Assembly (NCBI GenBank): GCA_947500055.1
Contig: CANMQO010000004.1
Location: 248,001 to 312,000 of the forward strand
Direction: 5' to 3'
Length of the DNA stretch: 64,000 bases
From: an uncultured Paracoccaceae bacterium
GTDB taxonomy: Bacteria; Pseudomonadota; Alphaproteobacteria; Rhodobacterales; Rhodobacteraceae
Part shown: positions 55,385-64,000 of the stretch, piece by piece
How the letters are laid out: each line of letters begins with the position of its first letter
Position numbering within the stretch: the first letter of the stretch is position 1
Notes under the pieces: generated by a model
Databases searched by the model: none
What the model was told of the DNA's origin: nothing
Seen by the model: only the letters and a program-made list of their open reading frames with translations
Position numbers and translations under genes: made by a program

Positions 55385-56917
55385 ATGCGGCACGAGAACA
55401 ACATCAGAGCTGATGGTGATAAGGATAAGGTTGCCGAAAAGGCGCCCAGAAAACGCGCGCCCTCCGAACACGGGTTTGCGATGCAGATCATGGATGCGCT
55501 GGAGCAGGGCATCGTGATCTGGTCTCAGGATGGCTTTTGTCAGATGTGCAACCAGCAGGCCGTTGATCTGCTGGAATTGCAAACCGGAAAACTACGTGTC
55601 GGCACCTCATTGGAAGAGCTCCTCGCGCAGGCGCGTGACCGTGGCGCATTTACCGCCGCGAAACATGACGAGGCTGTCGATCTTTTCGGATTGGGTCGCA
55701 CCTTCCACTTTGATTGTCGGACACCGTCAGACCGCATCTTGTCGACCAATGTGCGCCCGGTCAGGGGGGGCGGGCATATCATGGCTATTTCTGATGTCAC
55801 AGAAGCGCGTGAAGCCTTGGCTGCTTTGGGGGTCGCCAAGGCCGAAGCCGAGGAGGCTCAACGCAAAGCGACAGAGGTGCTGGAGGACGAGCGCGCGCGG
55901 CAACGGGAGGTGTCGCTGCTGTCGCAGATGGATGAATGGCTGCAGTCGTGTAAGTCGCTGGATGAACTGTATCAGATTGTGACTGCATTCATGCAGAAGG
56001 TGCTGCCGGGGACCCGCGGCCAGTTGTTTATCTACTCAACCTCAAGAGACGTCCTGGACTTGACCTGTGCCTGGCATTGCGCTGATGCACCGGCACATGT
56101 CACACCGGATAGTTGCTGGGCCCTGCGCCGCGGGCGCAGTTACAATTACGACCCCGATGGTCTTAGTTTCGTTTGCGATCATGTTAAGGATGCGCTTGGT
56201 CCTGATGATGCCCCCGACACCTTCACCTGCTTGCCGATCATGGCCCACGGCGACACGGTTGGTTTGATCCATATCGAATTTCTGGAAGACGGTGAGAACC
56301 CCGAAGTTCTTGATACCAAGGCGTTCACCAAACGTTGTGCGGAGCATATCTCCATGGCCATCGCGAATGTAAAGCTTCGCGATGAGTTGCAAGACCAATC
56401 AACCCGTGATCCGCTAACCGGGCTTTATAACCGGCGTTACTTCCTCAACGCTTTGCGCCGCGAACTTAGTCAAACAGCCGCTCAACAAGGAAATTTCGCT
56501 CTTTTGGCATTGGATGCTGACAACTTCAAAAGCTTCAATGACGATCATGGTCACGACGCAGGTGATGTTGTTCTGGAAGCGATTGCCGAGAAGATGTGCA
56601 ATCTGGATGTCGACGGGGCCATTGCCTGCCGGGTCGGTGGTGAGGAATTCAGTGTGATCCTGCCAAAAGCCGACCGCACCCGCGCCTCTGCCATTGCCGA
56701 GGAATTGCGCCGTTCAGTGGAAGAAGTCCGTGTCGATTACATAGGTGGGGACCTGCCCAAAGTGACGATCTCAATCGGCGTTGCCGTGTATCCGACACAT
56801 GGAACCGAACCGAAGGATCTGATCAAACAAGCGGATGTTGCCTTGTATGACGCAAAAAATTGCGGTCGCAATTGTTGGCGTTTTGCCAATGGGGCGGACC
56901 TGATTACGTTTGACTAG
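55385..56917 (+). CDS. PAS-GAF-GGDEF diguanylate cyclase
   Basis: 510 residues from the ATG at 55385 with GGAGG upstream; a GTG 14 codons earlier is possible. A PAS-like domain occupies about 35-135 (MDALEQGIVIWSQDGF), a coiled coil 140-175, a GAF-like domain 180-335, then GGDEF from 345. The active site is GGEEF within CRVGGEEFSVIL, with DPLTGLYNRRYF upstream. The RxxD inhibitory site is lost. It makes c-di-GMP in the cytoplasm. No EAL domain is attached. Three cysteines in the PAS region are notable but unassigned. Confidence 0.9.
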   Translation: MRHENNIRADGDKDKVAEKAPRKRAPSEHGFAMQIMDALEQGIVIWSQDGFCQMCNQQAVDLLELQTGKLRVGTSLEELLAQARDRGAFTAAKHDEAVDLFGLGRTFHFDCRTPSDRILSTNVRPVRGGGHIMAISDVTEAREALAALGVAKAEAEEAQRKATEVLEDERARQREVSLLSQMDEWLQSCKSLDELYQIVTAFMQKVLPGTRGQLFIYSTSRDVLDLTCAWHCADAPAHVTPDSCWALRRGRSYNYDPDGLSFVCDHVKDALGPDDAPDTFTCLPIMAHGDTVGLIHIEFLEDGENPEVLDTKAFTKRCAEHISMAIANVKLRDELQDQSTRDPLTGLYNRRYFLNALRRELSQTAAQQGNFALLALDADNFKSFNDDHGHDAGDVVLEAIAEKMCNLDVDGAIACRVGGEEFSVILPKADRTRASAIAEELRRSVEEVRVDYIGGDLPKVTISIGVAVYPTHGTEPKDLIKQADVALYDAKNCGRNCWRFANGADLITFD

Positions 56918-56996
56918 CTGGTATGTATTTGCATCGCTGGTCGTCCAATCCAAACTAGTTTAGTGTTCAACTAAATCTGATTAGGAGGGCGACCGC

Positions 56997-58391
56997 ATGG
57001 CTGCGAAGAATTTTGACTTGATCGTGATCGGTGCTGGACCGGGAGGGTACGTCGCTGCCATCCGTGGTGCGCAACTTGGCATGAAGGTCGCGGTGGTTGA
57101 AAGGGAGCATCTTGGCGGTATCTGCCTGAACTGGGGATGCATTCCAACAAAGGCATTGCTCCGCTCTTCGGAGGTGTTTCACCTGATGCACCGCGCCAAG
57201 GATTTTGGCCTGAAGGCGAGCGGGATCGATTACGACCTGGATGCCGTCGTCAAACGCAGCCGCGACGTTGCAGGACAACTATCCGGAGGCGTTGGTCATC
57301 TGTTGAAGAAGAACAAGGTTACCGTTGTAATGGGTGAGGCGACTTTGCCGGCCAAAGGCAAAGTCAGTGTAAAGGGCGAAAAGGGGGTCGAGGAACTGAC
57401 CGCCAAGAATATCGTCCTCGCCACCGGTGCCCGCGCACGCGAATTGCCGGGGCTTGAGGCAGATGGTGATTTGGTCTGGACCTACAAACACGCATTGAAG
57501 CCGCCGCGCATGCCGAAGAAATTGCTGGTTATCGGGTCAGGCGCAATCGGGATCGAGTTCGCCAGCTTCTACAATACGCTGGGTGCCGATACGACCGTCG
57601 TTGAAGTTATGGACCGCGTGCTGCCTGTCGAAGATGCGGAAATCTCTGCGTTCGCGAAGAAGCAATTCGTCAAGCAGGGGATGAAGATCATGGAAAAGGC
57701 CATGGTCAAACAGCTGGACCGCGCCAAAGGCAAAGTAACCGCGCATATCGAAATTGGCGGTAAGGTCGAGAAGCAGGAATTTGACTCCGTGATCAGTGCC
57801 GTCGGGATCGTTGGTAATGTTGAGGGCCTTGGGTTGGAAGGGCTTGGCGTGAAGGTCGATCGCACCCACGTTGTCACGGATGAATACTGCCGGACCGCTG
57901 TCGATGGGCTTTATGCCATTGGTGATATCGCGGGCGCCCCTTGGCTGGCCCACAAGGCATCCCACGAGGGTGTGATGGTGGCAGAGTTGATCGCTGGCAA
58001 ACATGCGAATCCGGTAAAACCCGAGAGCATTGCCGGTTGTACCTATTGCCATCCACAGGTGGCCTCTGTCGGATATACAGAAGCCAAGGCGAAGGAACTT
58101 GGCTACGACGTTAAGGTAGGTCGCTTCCCCTTTATTGGTAACGGAAAGGCGATTGCGTTGGGCGAGCCGGAAGGTATGGTCAAGACTGTATTTGATGCAA
58201 AGACCGGCGAACTTCTGGGTGCGCATATGGTCGGGGCCGAGGTGACAGAGTTGATCCAAGGTTATGTGGTCGGTCGCCAGTTGGAAACAACGGAAGAAGA
58301 CCTGATGCACACCGTCTTCCCGCATCCGACACTCTCTGAAATGATGCATGAAAGTGTCTTGGACGCCTATGGTCGGGCAATCCATTTCTGA
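56997..58391 (+). CDS. lpdA: Dihydrolipoyl dehydrogenase (E3)
   Basis: 464 residues. It reoxidises dihydrolipoamide of 2-oxoacid dehydrogenase complexes with NAD+. The FAD motif is IVIGAGPGGYVAAI. The redox disulfide is in GGICLNWGCIPTKALL, NAD motif is LVIGSGAIGIEFASF, and the C-terminal catalytic base is in FPHPTLSEMMHES. GAGGG-type ribosome site (AGGAGGG) precedes the ATG. The E1 and E2 genes are not in the window, so the complex served is not fixed. Confidence 0.95.
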   Translation: MAAKNFDLIVIGAGPGGYVAAIRGAQLGMKVAVVEREHLGGICLNWGCIPTKALLRSSEVFHLMHRAKDFGLKASGIDYDLDAVVKRSRDVAGQLSGGVGHLLKKNKVTVVMGEATLPAKGKVSVKGEKGVEELTAKNIVLATGARARELPGLEADGDLVWTYKHALKPPRMPKKLLVIGSGAIGIEFASFYNTLGADTTVVEVMDRVLPVEDAEISAFAKKQFVKQGMKIMEKAMVKQLDRAKGKVTAHIEIGGKVEKQEFDSVISAVGIVGNVEGLGLEGLGVKVDRTHVVTDEYCRTAVDGLYAIGDIAGAPWLAHKASHEGVMVAELIAGKHANPVKPESIAGCTYCHPQVASVGYTEAKAKELGYDVKVGRFPFIGNGKAIALGEPEGMVKTVFDAKTGELLGAHMVGAEVTELIQGYVVGRQLETTEEDLMHTVFPHPTLSEMMHESVLDAYGRAIHF

Positions 58392-58792
58392 TCTGGGCCA
58401 GGCGGTGTTCTCAATGTGAACGCCGCCAATACCGTTGTAAGAGTGGCCATATTGCGGCCACGTGTAACGCGTTGGCAAACCGGCATCACTCGGCGTGATG
58501 CGCGTGCCTTTCTGGCCGATTTTCCGAACCTGAGCCGCCCCTGATAAATCGCCGGTCCATGACGTGGCGTTAACGTTCTGCAAACCATAATGCGGACCGC
58601 TTTCGGTCCCAATTCGAACATGATCAACCCCTAGCGCTGGGGCGAAGAATGAGACGCCGACGCTGGTTTTGACCTTCCACAAAAGTCAATTTTCACAATG
58701 AGACCCGACAGGATTGGGGCTGTAGGTGAATCGTTCTGACACCAATTTGTGGCCCATCGTGGCCTTTCTGAAAGAGTACAAGGAAAAGACGT
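58392..58792. other. 401-bp intergenic region between lpdA and the LysM gene
   Basis: A 10-bp stem hairpin (GGCGGTGTTC / GAACGCCGCC, 58401-58427, one G-T pair) follows lpdA and may end it. On the minus strand a 97-codon open frame (58680 to 58391, continuing into lpdA antisense) has credible-looking residue content but no ATG/GTG start. I do not call it a gene. The promoter and AAGGA site of the LysM gene lie at the right end. Confidence 0.5.
58401..58427 (+). terminator. Hairpin after lpdA, possible terminator
   Basis: 10-bp stem with one G-T pair and a 7-nt loop; no T-run follows. Confidence 0.4.
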
Positions 58793-59845
58793 ATGTCGAA
58801 GAAGCTTACAATCGCATCAGCCGTTATTCTGGCCAGTGCGGCGGCCGCAGCGAACGCACAACAGGCTTGCACAACCTATTCTGTCCAGCCGGGCGATTCA
58901 CTGAGCGCGATCGCGCGTGAGGCCTATGGCAGCATCAGCTATCAGCGCGTTTGGGATGCTAACCGTGACCTGATCGGCAGCAACCCAAATGCCATCACAG
59001 TTGGGATGAAGCTGGCACTGCCCTGTGAGGACGGGTCATTGCCGGGCGCGCGCGCGGTGGTGACAAAAGCATCTGCCACGCCAGAGGCGCCACAATCTGC
59101 ATTGAAGGAAATCCGTCTGGTGACCGGCAGCGATTATCAGCCCTTCACTGATGAAAGCATGCAGGGCGGCGGTATCTTCACGCAGGTCGTGCGGGCGGCA
59201 ATGGACACGATGGAACCGCGCTACGAAACCGATATCACTTTCGTAAACGATTGGGGGTCGCATATGGATGTATTGCTGCCATCCGGCGCATTCGACGGCA
59301 CATTCCCCTGGGTTCTGCCGAATTGCGAAGACCCCGCGATTACCGACGATATGCAGGCCCGTTGCGATAACTTCCTGTTCGCCAATCCGGTCTATGAGAT
59401 TGTGACTGGCGTCATAACCCGCGGCGGTGACCCGCTGGCGACGTCTTCCGACCACGCTGACTTCAAGGGCAAGACCGTCTGTGTGCCGGATGGATACAGT
59501 GCGATTGTCCTGCCAGCCGGTGGTTTGACAGATGATGATGTCACCTATGTACGTCCGGCGAATCCCGACACCTGTTTTGAGGATCTGGTTGCAGGTAAGG
59601 TCGATGTGGTTGAGCTGGAGCTTTCTCAAGCGTCAGATATCGTTGGACGCCTTGGTCTGACAGATATGGTGGCCGTCAGCGATCAGCTGACCTCCGTCAG
59701 TGTTCTGACGGTTTATGTCCACAAGGAAAACCCGGATGCTGCCGAGATTTTGGCTGCGTTGAACGAAGGTATTGCCACAATCCGCAACAATGGTGTCTGG
59801 TTCCAGACAGTCCAAAGCGGTTTCTCGGCCTACTATGATAAGTAA
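58793..59845 (+). CDS. Periplasmic LysM domain fused to an amino-acid-type solute-binding domain
   Basis: 350 residues. A signal peptide (MSKKLTIASAVILASAAAAANA) is followed by one LysM domain at about 26-75 (YSVQPGDSLSAIAREAYG, then PNAITVGMKLALPC). A short linker leads to an SBP_bac_3-like domain at about 105-345 (IRLVTGSDYQPFTDESMQGGG). Cysteines at several positions suggest disulfides. No ABC permease or ATPase genes are adjacent. It may be tethered to peptidoglycan and act as a sensor or wall-located receptor, which is inference. AAGGA precedes the ATG; a terminator follows. Confidence 0.85.
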   Translation: MSKKLTIASAVILASAAAAANAQQACTTYSVQPGDSLSAIAREAYGSISYQRVWDANRDLIGSNPNAITVGMKLALPCEDGSLPGARAVVTKASATPEAPQSALKEIRLVTGSDYQPFTDESMQGGGIFTQVVRAAMDTMEPRYETDITFVNDWGSHMDVLLPSGAFDGTFPWVLPNCEDPAITDDMQARCDNFLFANPVYEIVTGVITRGGDPLATSSDHADFKGKTVCVPDGYSAIVLPAGGLTDDDVTYVRPANPDTCFEDLVAGKVDVVELELSQASDIVGRLGLTDMVAVSDQLTSVSVLTVYVHKENPDAAEILAALNEGIATIRNNGVWFQTVQSGFSAYYDK

Positions 59846-59875
59846 GTCATTGGCGCTACGCCAGTTCTGAGTTTT

Positions 59876-59907
59876 GAGCCCGGTCACATCTTGTGGCCGG
59901 GCTTTTT
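59876..59907 (+). terminator. Rho-independent terminator of the LysM gene
   Basis: Stem AGCCCGGTCAC / GTGGCCGGGCT (one G-T pair) with a 5-nt loop and TTTTT. Confidence 0.9.
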
Positions 59908-59930
59908 GGTTGCGAATTTTTTTCGCGCAT

Positions 59931-59945
59931 GTTCTTTAAATGTTC
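59931..59945 (+). promoter_or_regulatory. LexA (SOS) box of uvrA
   Basis: GTTC-TTTAAAT-GTTC is an exact match to the alphaproteobacterial LexA site GTTC-N7-GTTC, 65 bp before the uvrA ATG. Damage-induced expression of uvrA is expected. Confidence 0.8.
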
Positions 59946-60010
59946 TATAAACCTATTGGACGTGCGCGCCGGCTGCCTTATGTGCCATGCACGTGGATGA
60001 GGGATGAGAA

Positions 60011-62869
60011 ATGGCTGAGCTGAAGAATATCGAAGTGCGTGGCGCACGCGAGCATAACCTCAAGAATATTGACGTTGATATTCCGCGCGATCAGTTGGTG
60101 GTGATCACCGGATTGTCCGGCTCGGGCAAGTCATCTCTCGCCTTTGATACGATCTATGCCGAAGGCCAGCGCCGCTATGTCGAATCGCTGTCGGCCTATG
60201 CCCGCCAGTTTCTCGATATGATGGAAAAGCCGGATGTGGATCATATCAGCGGTCTTTCCCCGGCGATTTCGATTGAGCAGAAAACGACGTCAAAGAACCC
60301 GCGTTCAACCGTCGGTACAATTACCGAGATCTACGACTATCTGCGCCTTCTGTTCGCCCGTGCGGGTACGCCATATTCCCCCGTCACCGGCTTGCCCATT
60401 GAGGCGCAGCAGGTGCAGGACATGGTTGACCGCGTGATGACGATGGATGAGGGGACGCGTGGCTATCTGCTGGCCCCGATCATTCGCGACCGTAAAGGCG
60501 AATACCGCAAGGAATTCCTGGAGCTGCGCAAGCAGGGGTTCCAGCGGGTGAAAGTGGATGGTGCGTTTTATGAGCTGGATGAGCCGCCCACTTTGGACAA
60601 GAAATTCCGTCATGACATTGATGTGGTGGTGGACCGGATTGTGGTTCGTGAAGGGCTTGAGACCCGGTTGGCCGACAGTTTCCGCACTGCGCTGGATTTG
60701 GCAGATGGGATTACCGTGTTGGAGACCGCCCCGGCGGAGGGTGACCCTGAACGCATTACTTTCTCTGAGAACTTTGCCTGCCCCGTCAGCGGATTCACCA
60801 TCCCCGAGATTGAACCGCGCCTGTTTTCGTTCAACGCCCCGTTTGGTGCTTGCCCATCCTGTGACGGGCTGGGTGTTGAGTTGTTCTTTGACGAACAGCT
60901 GGTTGTGCCGGATGTGACGCTGAAGATCGCCGATGGGGCGCTGGCCCCATGGCGCAAGGGCAAAAGCCCCTATTTCCTGCAAACGATTGAAGCGATTGCG
61001 AAACATTACGGGTTCAACAAGAACGCCCGTTGGAAGGATCTGGACCCGAAGGTGCAGCAGGTGTTCCTGCGTGGTTCCGGCAAGGAAGAGATTAAGTTCC
61101 GCTATGATGAAGGTGGCCGCGTGTATCAGGTGGAGCGCGCCTTTGAAGGCGTGATCCCGAATATGGAACGCCGCTATCGCGAAACGGACAGCAACTGGAT
61201 CCGCGAAGAATTTGAGAACTACCAGAACAACCGCAATTGCGGCACCTGTGGCGGCTACCGTCTGCGTGAAGAAGCCTTGGCCGTCAAAATCGGTGGATTG
61301 CATGTCGGCCAAGTGGTCCAGATGTCGATCAAGGAGGCGTTTGACTGGTGTCAGGCGGTCCCCGAAAGCCTGACCAAGCAGAAAAATGAAATTGCGCAGG
61401 CAATTCTGAAGGAAATCCGCGAGCGGCTTGGGTTTCTGAATAATGTAGGTCTTGAATATCTGACATTGTCACGCAATTCCGGCACCTTGTCGGGCGGCGA
61501 AAGCCAGCGGATCAGGCTTGCCAGCCAGATCGGCTCCGGTTTGCAGGGCGTGCTTTATGTGCTGGATGAACCATCGATTGGCTTGCATCAACGCGATAAT
61601 GACCGGCTGCTGACCACTTTGAAAAACCTGCGTGATCAGGGGAATACCGTCATCGTGGTTGAGCATGATGAGGAGGCCATTCGCGAGGCCGATTACGTGT
61701 TCGACATTGGCCCGGGGGCTGGCGTGCATGGCGGGCAGGTGGTTGCCAAAGGAACACCGCAGGACATCATGGCTCATCCGGATTCAGTGACTGGACAGTA
61801 TCTGGTGGGAACCAAGGAAATCGAAACCCCTGCCAAACGTCGCAAGGGCAAGGGCAAGAAACTGACTGTGGTGAAGGCCACCGGCAACAATCTGCAGAAT
61901 GTCACGGTGGATTTTCCGTTGCAGAAGTTTGTTTGCGTCACGGGTGTTTCCGGTGGCGGCAAATCAACATTGACGATCGAGACGTTGTTCAAGAACGCCT
62001 CGATGAAGCTGAACGGTGCGCGGCAGACGCCGGGCCCATGTGAGACGATCAAAGGGTTTGAACACCTTGATAAGGTGATTGATATCGATCAGCGTCCGAT
62101 CGGGCGCACGCCGCGTTCGAACCCGGCCACTTATACCGGCGCATTTACCCCGATCCGGGATTGGTTCGCGGGCATGCCAGAGGCGAAGGCGCGTGGGTAT
62201 AAGCCGGGCCGTTTTTCGTTCAACGTGAAAGGCGGTCGTTGTGAGGCCTGTCAGGGTGACGGTGTCATCAAGATCGAGATGCACTTCCTGCCGGATGTCT
62301 ATGTGACATGCGAAACCTGTAAGGGCGCGCGTTATAATCGCGAGACGTTGGAGATCAAGTTCAAGGGTAAATCCATCGCGGATGTCCTTGATATGACAGT
62401 GGAAGATGCGCAGCAATTCTTTAGCGCGGTGCCGTCGATCCGGTCAAAGATGGACGCCCTGATGCGGGTTGGTCTGGGATATATCAAGGTGGGCCAGCAG
62501 GCGACAACGCTGTCTGGTGGTGAGGCGCAGCGCGTCAAGTTGAGCAAGGAACTGGCGCGTCAGTCTACGGGCCGCACGCTCTATATACTGGACGAGCCGA
62601 CAACTGGGCTGCATTTTGAGGATGTGCGTAAGTTGCTGGAAGTGCTGCATGAATTGGTTGATCAGGGTAACTCTGTCATCGTGATCGAACATAATCTGGA
62701 CGTGGTGAAAACCGCGGATCATATCATCGATATCGGCCCAGAGGGGGGCGACGGCGGCGGTCGGATTGTTGCGACTGGTACGCCCGAGAAGGTTGCCGAC
62801 GTCGCGGAAAGCCACACAGGACGGTATCTGAAAGAGATGTTGAGCGCACGGAAGGTTGCGGCAGAGTAG
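60011..62869 (+). CDS. uvrA: Excinuclease ABC subunit A
   Basis: 952 residues. A dimeric DNA-damage-recognition ATPase of nucleotide excision repair. First nucleotide-binding domain: Walker [15 protein letters not shown] near 35; signature [15 protein letters not shown]. Second: [15 protein letters not shown] near 645; signature [17 protein letters not shown]. Zinc modules CPSCDGLG and [19 protein letters not shown] / CETCKGAR are present. uvrB and uvrC are not in the window. An SOS box precedes it. Confidence 0.96.
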   Translation: MAELKNIEVRGAREHNLKNIDVDIPRDQLVVITGLSGSGKSSLAFDTIYAEGQRRYVESLSAYARQFLDMMEKPDVDHISGLSPAISIEQKTTSKNPRSTVGTITEIYDYLRLLFARAGTPYSPVTGLPIEAQQVQDMVDRVMTMDEGTRGYLLAPIIRDRKGEYRKEFLELRKQGFQRVKVDGAFYELDEPPTLDKKFRHDIDVVVDRIVVREGLETRLADSFRTALDLADGITVLETAPAEGDPERITFSENFACPVSGFTIPEIEPRLFSFNAPFGACPSCDGLGVELFFDEQLVVPDVTLKIADGALAPWRKGKSPYFLQTIEAIAKHYGFNKNARWKDLDPKVQQVFLRGSGKEEIKFRYDEGGRVYQVERAFEGVIPNMERRYRETDSNWIREEFENYQNNRNCGTCGGYRLREEALAVKIGGLHVGQVVQMSIKEAFDWCQAVPESLTKQKNEIAQAILKEIRERLGFLNNVGLEYLTLSRNSGTLSGGESQRIRLASQIGSGLQGVLYVLDEPSIGLHQRDNDRLLTTLKNLRDQGNTVIVVEHDEEAIREADYVFDIGPGAGVHGGQVVAKGTPQDIMAHPDSVTGQYLVGTKEIETPAKRRKGKGKKLTVVKATGNNLQNVTVDFPLQKFVCVTGVSGGGKSTLTIETLFKNASMKLNGARQTPGPCETIKGFEHLDKVIDIDQRPIGRTPRSNPATYTGAFTPIRDWFAGMPEAKARGYKPGRFSFNVKGGRCEACQGDGVIKIEMHFLPDVYVTCETCKGARYNRETLEIKFKGKSIADVLDMTVEDAQQFFSAVPSIRSKMDALMRVGLGYIKVGQQATTLSGGEAQRVKLSKELARQSTGRTLYILDEPTTGLHFEDVRKLLEVLHELVDQGNSVIVIEHNLDVVKTADHIIDIGPEGGDGGGRIVATGTPEKVADVAESHTGRYLKEMLSARKVAAE

Positions 62870-62873
62870 TCAG

Positions 62874-63623
62874 ATGGCCAGCGATGTAAAACCATCCTAC
62901 CCTTGGCAAAAGGCACTCGCAATACTGGTATCTGCAGTTTGCATATCCTTTCGTCAGTGGCGGTTAGTCCTACTAATTCTTGTTATTGCAGGGCTTTTTA
63001 TTGCGGCTGGTTTTCTTACGCGACAGCTCGTGGCGCTTTCGTTCTTTTTGGGACTTCTTGAGGTTTTCCTTGTTATAGCGGTCCTTCCCGAGTTGTTGGT
63101 TTACTCTTGGATCATCGCTGTTTGGTTCAATGCTCAATCGCAACCTATTCGACTGAAAGTCGAGGCCACACAATACTTGCGATGCACGCTTGTCATTTTC
63201 ATTTCTGCGATGCCTTTGGTGCTGTCGGTCCTGTTGATTTGGCTATGGATTGGGTCGGTATTTTTTGTGTCTTTATATGTTTTGATTTTGCCAGCGGTGC
63301 TCGGCCAATTTCTGTTACTTCGATTTGCGCCGCATTTTCGGGGCGTTCCATTAGGCGAAGCGTGGAGTGCGACTCGGCCACAACATACCGTTTGCCTATG
63401 GCTGGCTTGGGTGCTCGTTCTGATTAGTCCCATCGCCGGGATCGTTTTTGGGTATGTGGGTTCTGAGATTGCGGCTTTGCTCCAGAACGTCTTGCTACTG
63501 CCGGAAATGACTTCGGGCGTTGTTTCTGCACAGATAGGGAAGGCACTGGTGGGAATCTTGACTGTCGCCGTGCTGCAGGTCGTCGCGCAACGGGCTGCAG
63601 ATAATGTGAAATTGCATCAGTGA
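62874..63623 (+). CDS. Integral membrane protein of unknown function
   Basis: 249 residues from the ATG at 62874, four bases after the uvrA stop. About six membrane segments are visible, including LVLLILVIAGLFIAAGFL, LLEVFLVIAVLPELLVYSWII and IWLWIGSVFFVSLYVLIL. No family is recognised. The G+C is lower than in uvrA and the codon choice is less biased, which suggests a lower-expressed or later-acquired gene. It may be cotranscribed with uvrA because of spacing, but a repair role is not implied. Confidence 0.8.
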   Translation: MASDVKPSYPWQKALAILVSAVCISFRQWRLVLLILVIAGLFIAAGFLTRQLVALSFFLGLLEVFLVIAVLPELLVYSWIIAVWFNAQSQPIRLKVEATQYLRCTLVIFISAMPLVLSVLLIWLWIGSVFFVSLYVLILPAVLGQFLLLRFAPHFRGVPLGEAWSATRPQHTVCLWLAWVLVLISPIAGIVFGYVGSEIAALLQNVLLLPEMTSGVVSAQIGKALVGILTVAVLQVVAQRAADNVKLHQ

Positions 63624-63685
63624 TGCAACAAAGCTGGCGTGTATGTGAGTTGCCATGAGTCGACTCGTTCGGTATCGCCAAAATC

Positions 63686-64000
63686 ATGAAGAGGCAGATT
63701 TTGAGAGTGCGTACACTAACGTGTGCTAGCGCCGTAGTGGCGGCGACCGCGTTGCATGCGGAAATCTATGAGGTTGGCACGTTCCGCGCGATTGAGGTGC
63801 AGCAAGATGTTCGCCTTGCCGTGACTATCGCCGATGAACAACTGGTCACTGCTGAGGCCCTGGACGGTGATGTCTCCAAATTGCGCCTGCGGGAGTTCTT
63901 GCCCTGGATCGTGTTTGATCGTGACACCCGGTGGCTGATCTTTCCCAAATGGCGCGAGGATGTGCTGCAGGTGTCGGTTGAAACGCCGGTGCTCAACGGT
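63686..64000 (+). CDS. Start of a secreted DUF2807 (GIN-domain) protein, 3' truncated by window edge
   Basis: An open frame from the ATG at 63686 runs 105 codons to the window end without a stop. A signal peptide (about 1-25, ending ALHA) is followed by YEVGTFRAIEVQQDVRLAVT, close to the pattern of DUF2807 head-GIN domains, which make a right-handed beta-helix on the cell surface or periplasm. There is no good ribosome site; a nearby ATG at 63655 is out of frame. The call rests on pattern only and the length is unknown. Confidence 0.6.
   Translation, partial: MKRQILRVRTLTCASAVVAATALHAEIYEVGTFRAIEVQQDVRLAVTIADEQLVTAEALDGDVSKLRLREFLPWIVFDRDTRWLIFPKWREDVLQVSVETPVLNG

Overview
The window reads as chromosomal DNA of an alphaproteobacterium of the family Rhodobacteraceae (Roseobacter group, Loktanella/Yoonia-like). 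The grounds are a 407-residue HemA-type 5-aminolevulinate synthase with an FNR-like box, a GTTC-N7-GTTC LexA box in front of uvrA, the DUF934-cysH-cysI-DUF2849-cysG sulfite-assimilation operon, a dctBD-dctPQM TRAP locus, and a high-50s G+C content judged by eye. Gene density is high and overlapping starts and stops (ATGA, TAATG, TGATG, GTGA) are frequent. I see no transposase, integrase, CRISPR array or prophage.

Layout. 1-6.4 kb: assimilatory sulfate/sulfite reduction operon on the minus strand (cysG, DUF2849, cysI, cysH, DUF934, then fpr) with a divergent Lrp/AsnC regulator and an Lrp-like operator between them. 6.4-8.2 kb: HWE-family sensor kinase and single-domain response regulator. 8.3-16 kb: an orphan cytochrome P450 divergent from a complete C4-dicarboxylate module (dctB, dctD, dctP, dctQ, dctM). 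16-20.5 kb: tpiA, a 2-oxoglutarate/Fe oxygenase, and a minus-strand run sufT, satD, DUF3307, sufA-like, TfoX_N. 20.7-27.6 kb: an orphan protein, tgt, lon, an MCP-like protein and an HU-like protein. 27.6-31 kb: four tRNA genes (Val-CAC, Val-TAC, Asp-GTC twice), two histidine phosphatases and an M20 peptidase. 31-36.5 kb: a membrane-anchored unknown, hemA, a RodZ-like protein, ispG and a DsbA-like protein. 36.5-47.3 kb: aminotransferase, AMIN/amidase, methyltransferase, PBP1A, prfB, an amidase-signature enzyme, DUF2189, bactofilin and an M23 peptidase. 47.5-56.9 kb: DUF455, bcp, a giant AsmA-like protein, queA, an MFS carrier, DUF924 and a PAS-GAF-GGDEF cyclase. 57-64 kb: lpdA, a LysM/solute-binding fusion, uvrA, a membrane protein, and the start of a DUF2807-like protein cut by the window edge.

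Themes. Three groups of genes plausibly work together: electron supply to sulfite reduction (fpr beside a ferredoxin-type cysI, siroheme made by CysG); C4-dicarboxylate sensing and uptake, where the DctD-like regulator has lost its sigma-54 contact loop while tandem dyads lie before dctP; and cell-wall synthesis and shape (PBP1A, AMIN amidase, RodZ-like, bactofilin plus M23 peptidase). The least explained items are the orphan 365-residue protein at 20739-21836 with an 11-bp repeat array upstream, the 29-bp tandem repeats between satD and DUF3307, and the LysM/solute-binding fusion. Most of the window is ordinary core genome, and I did not find a clearly new multi-gene system.
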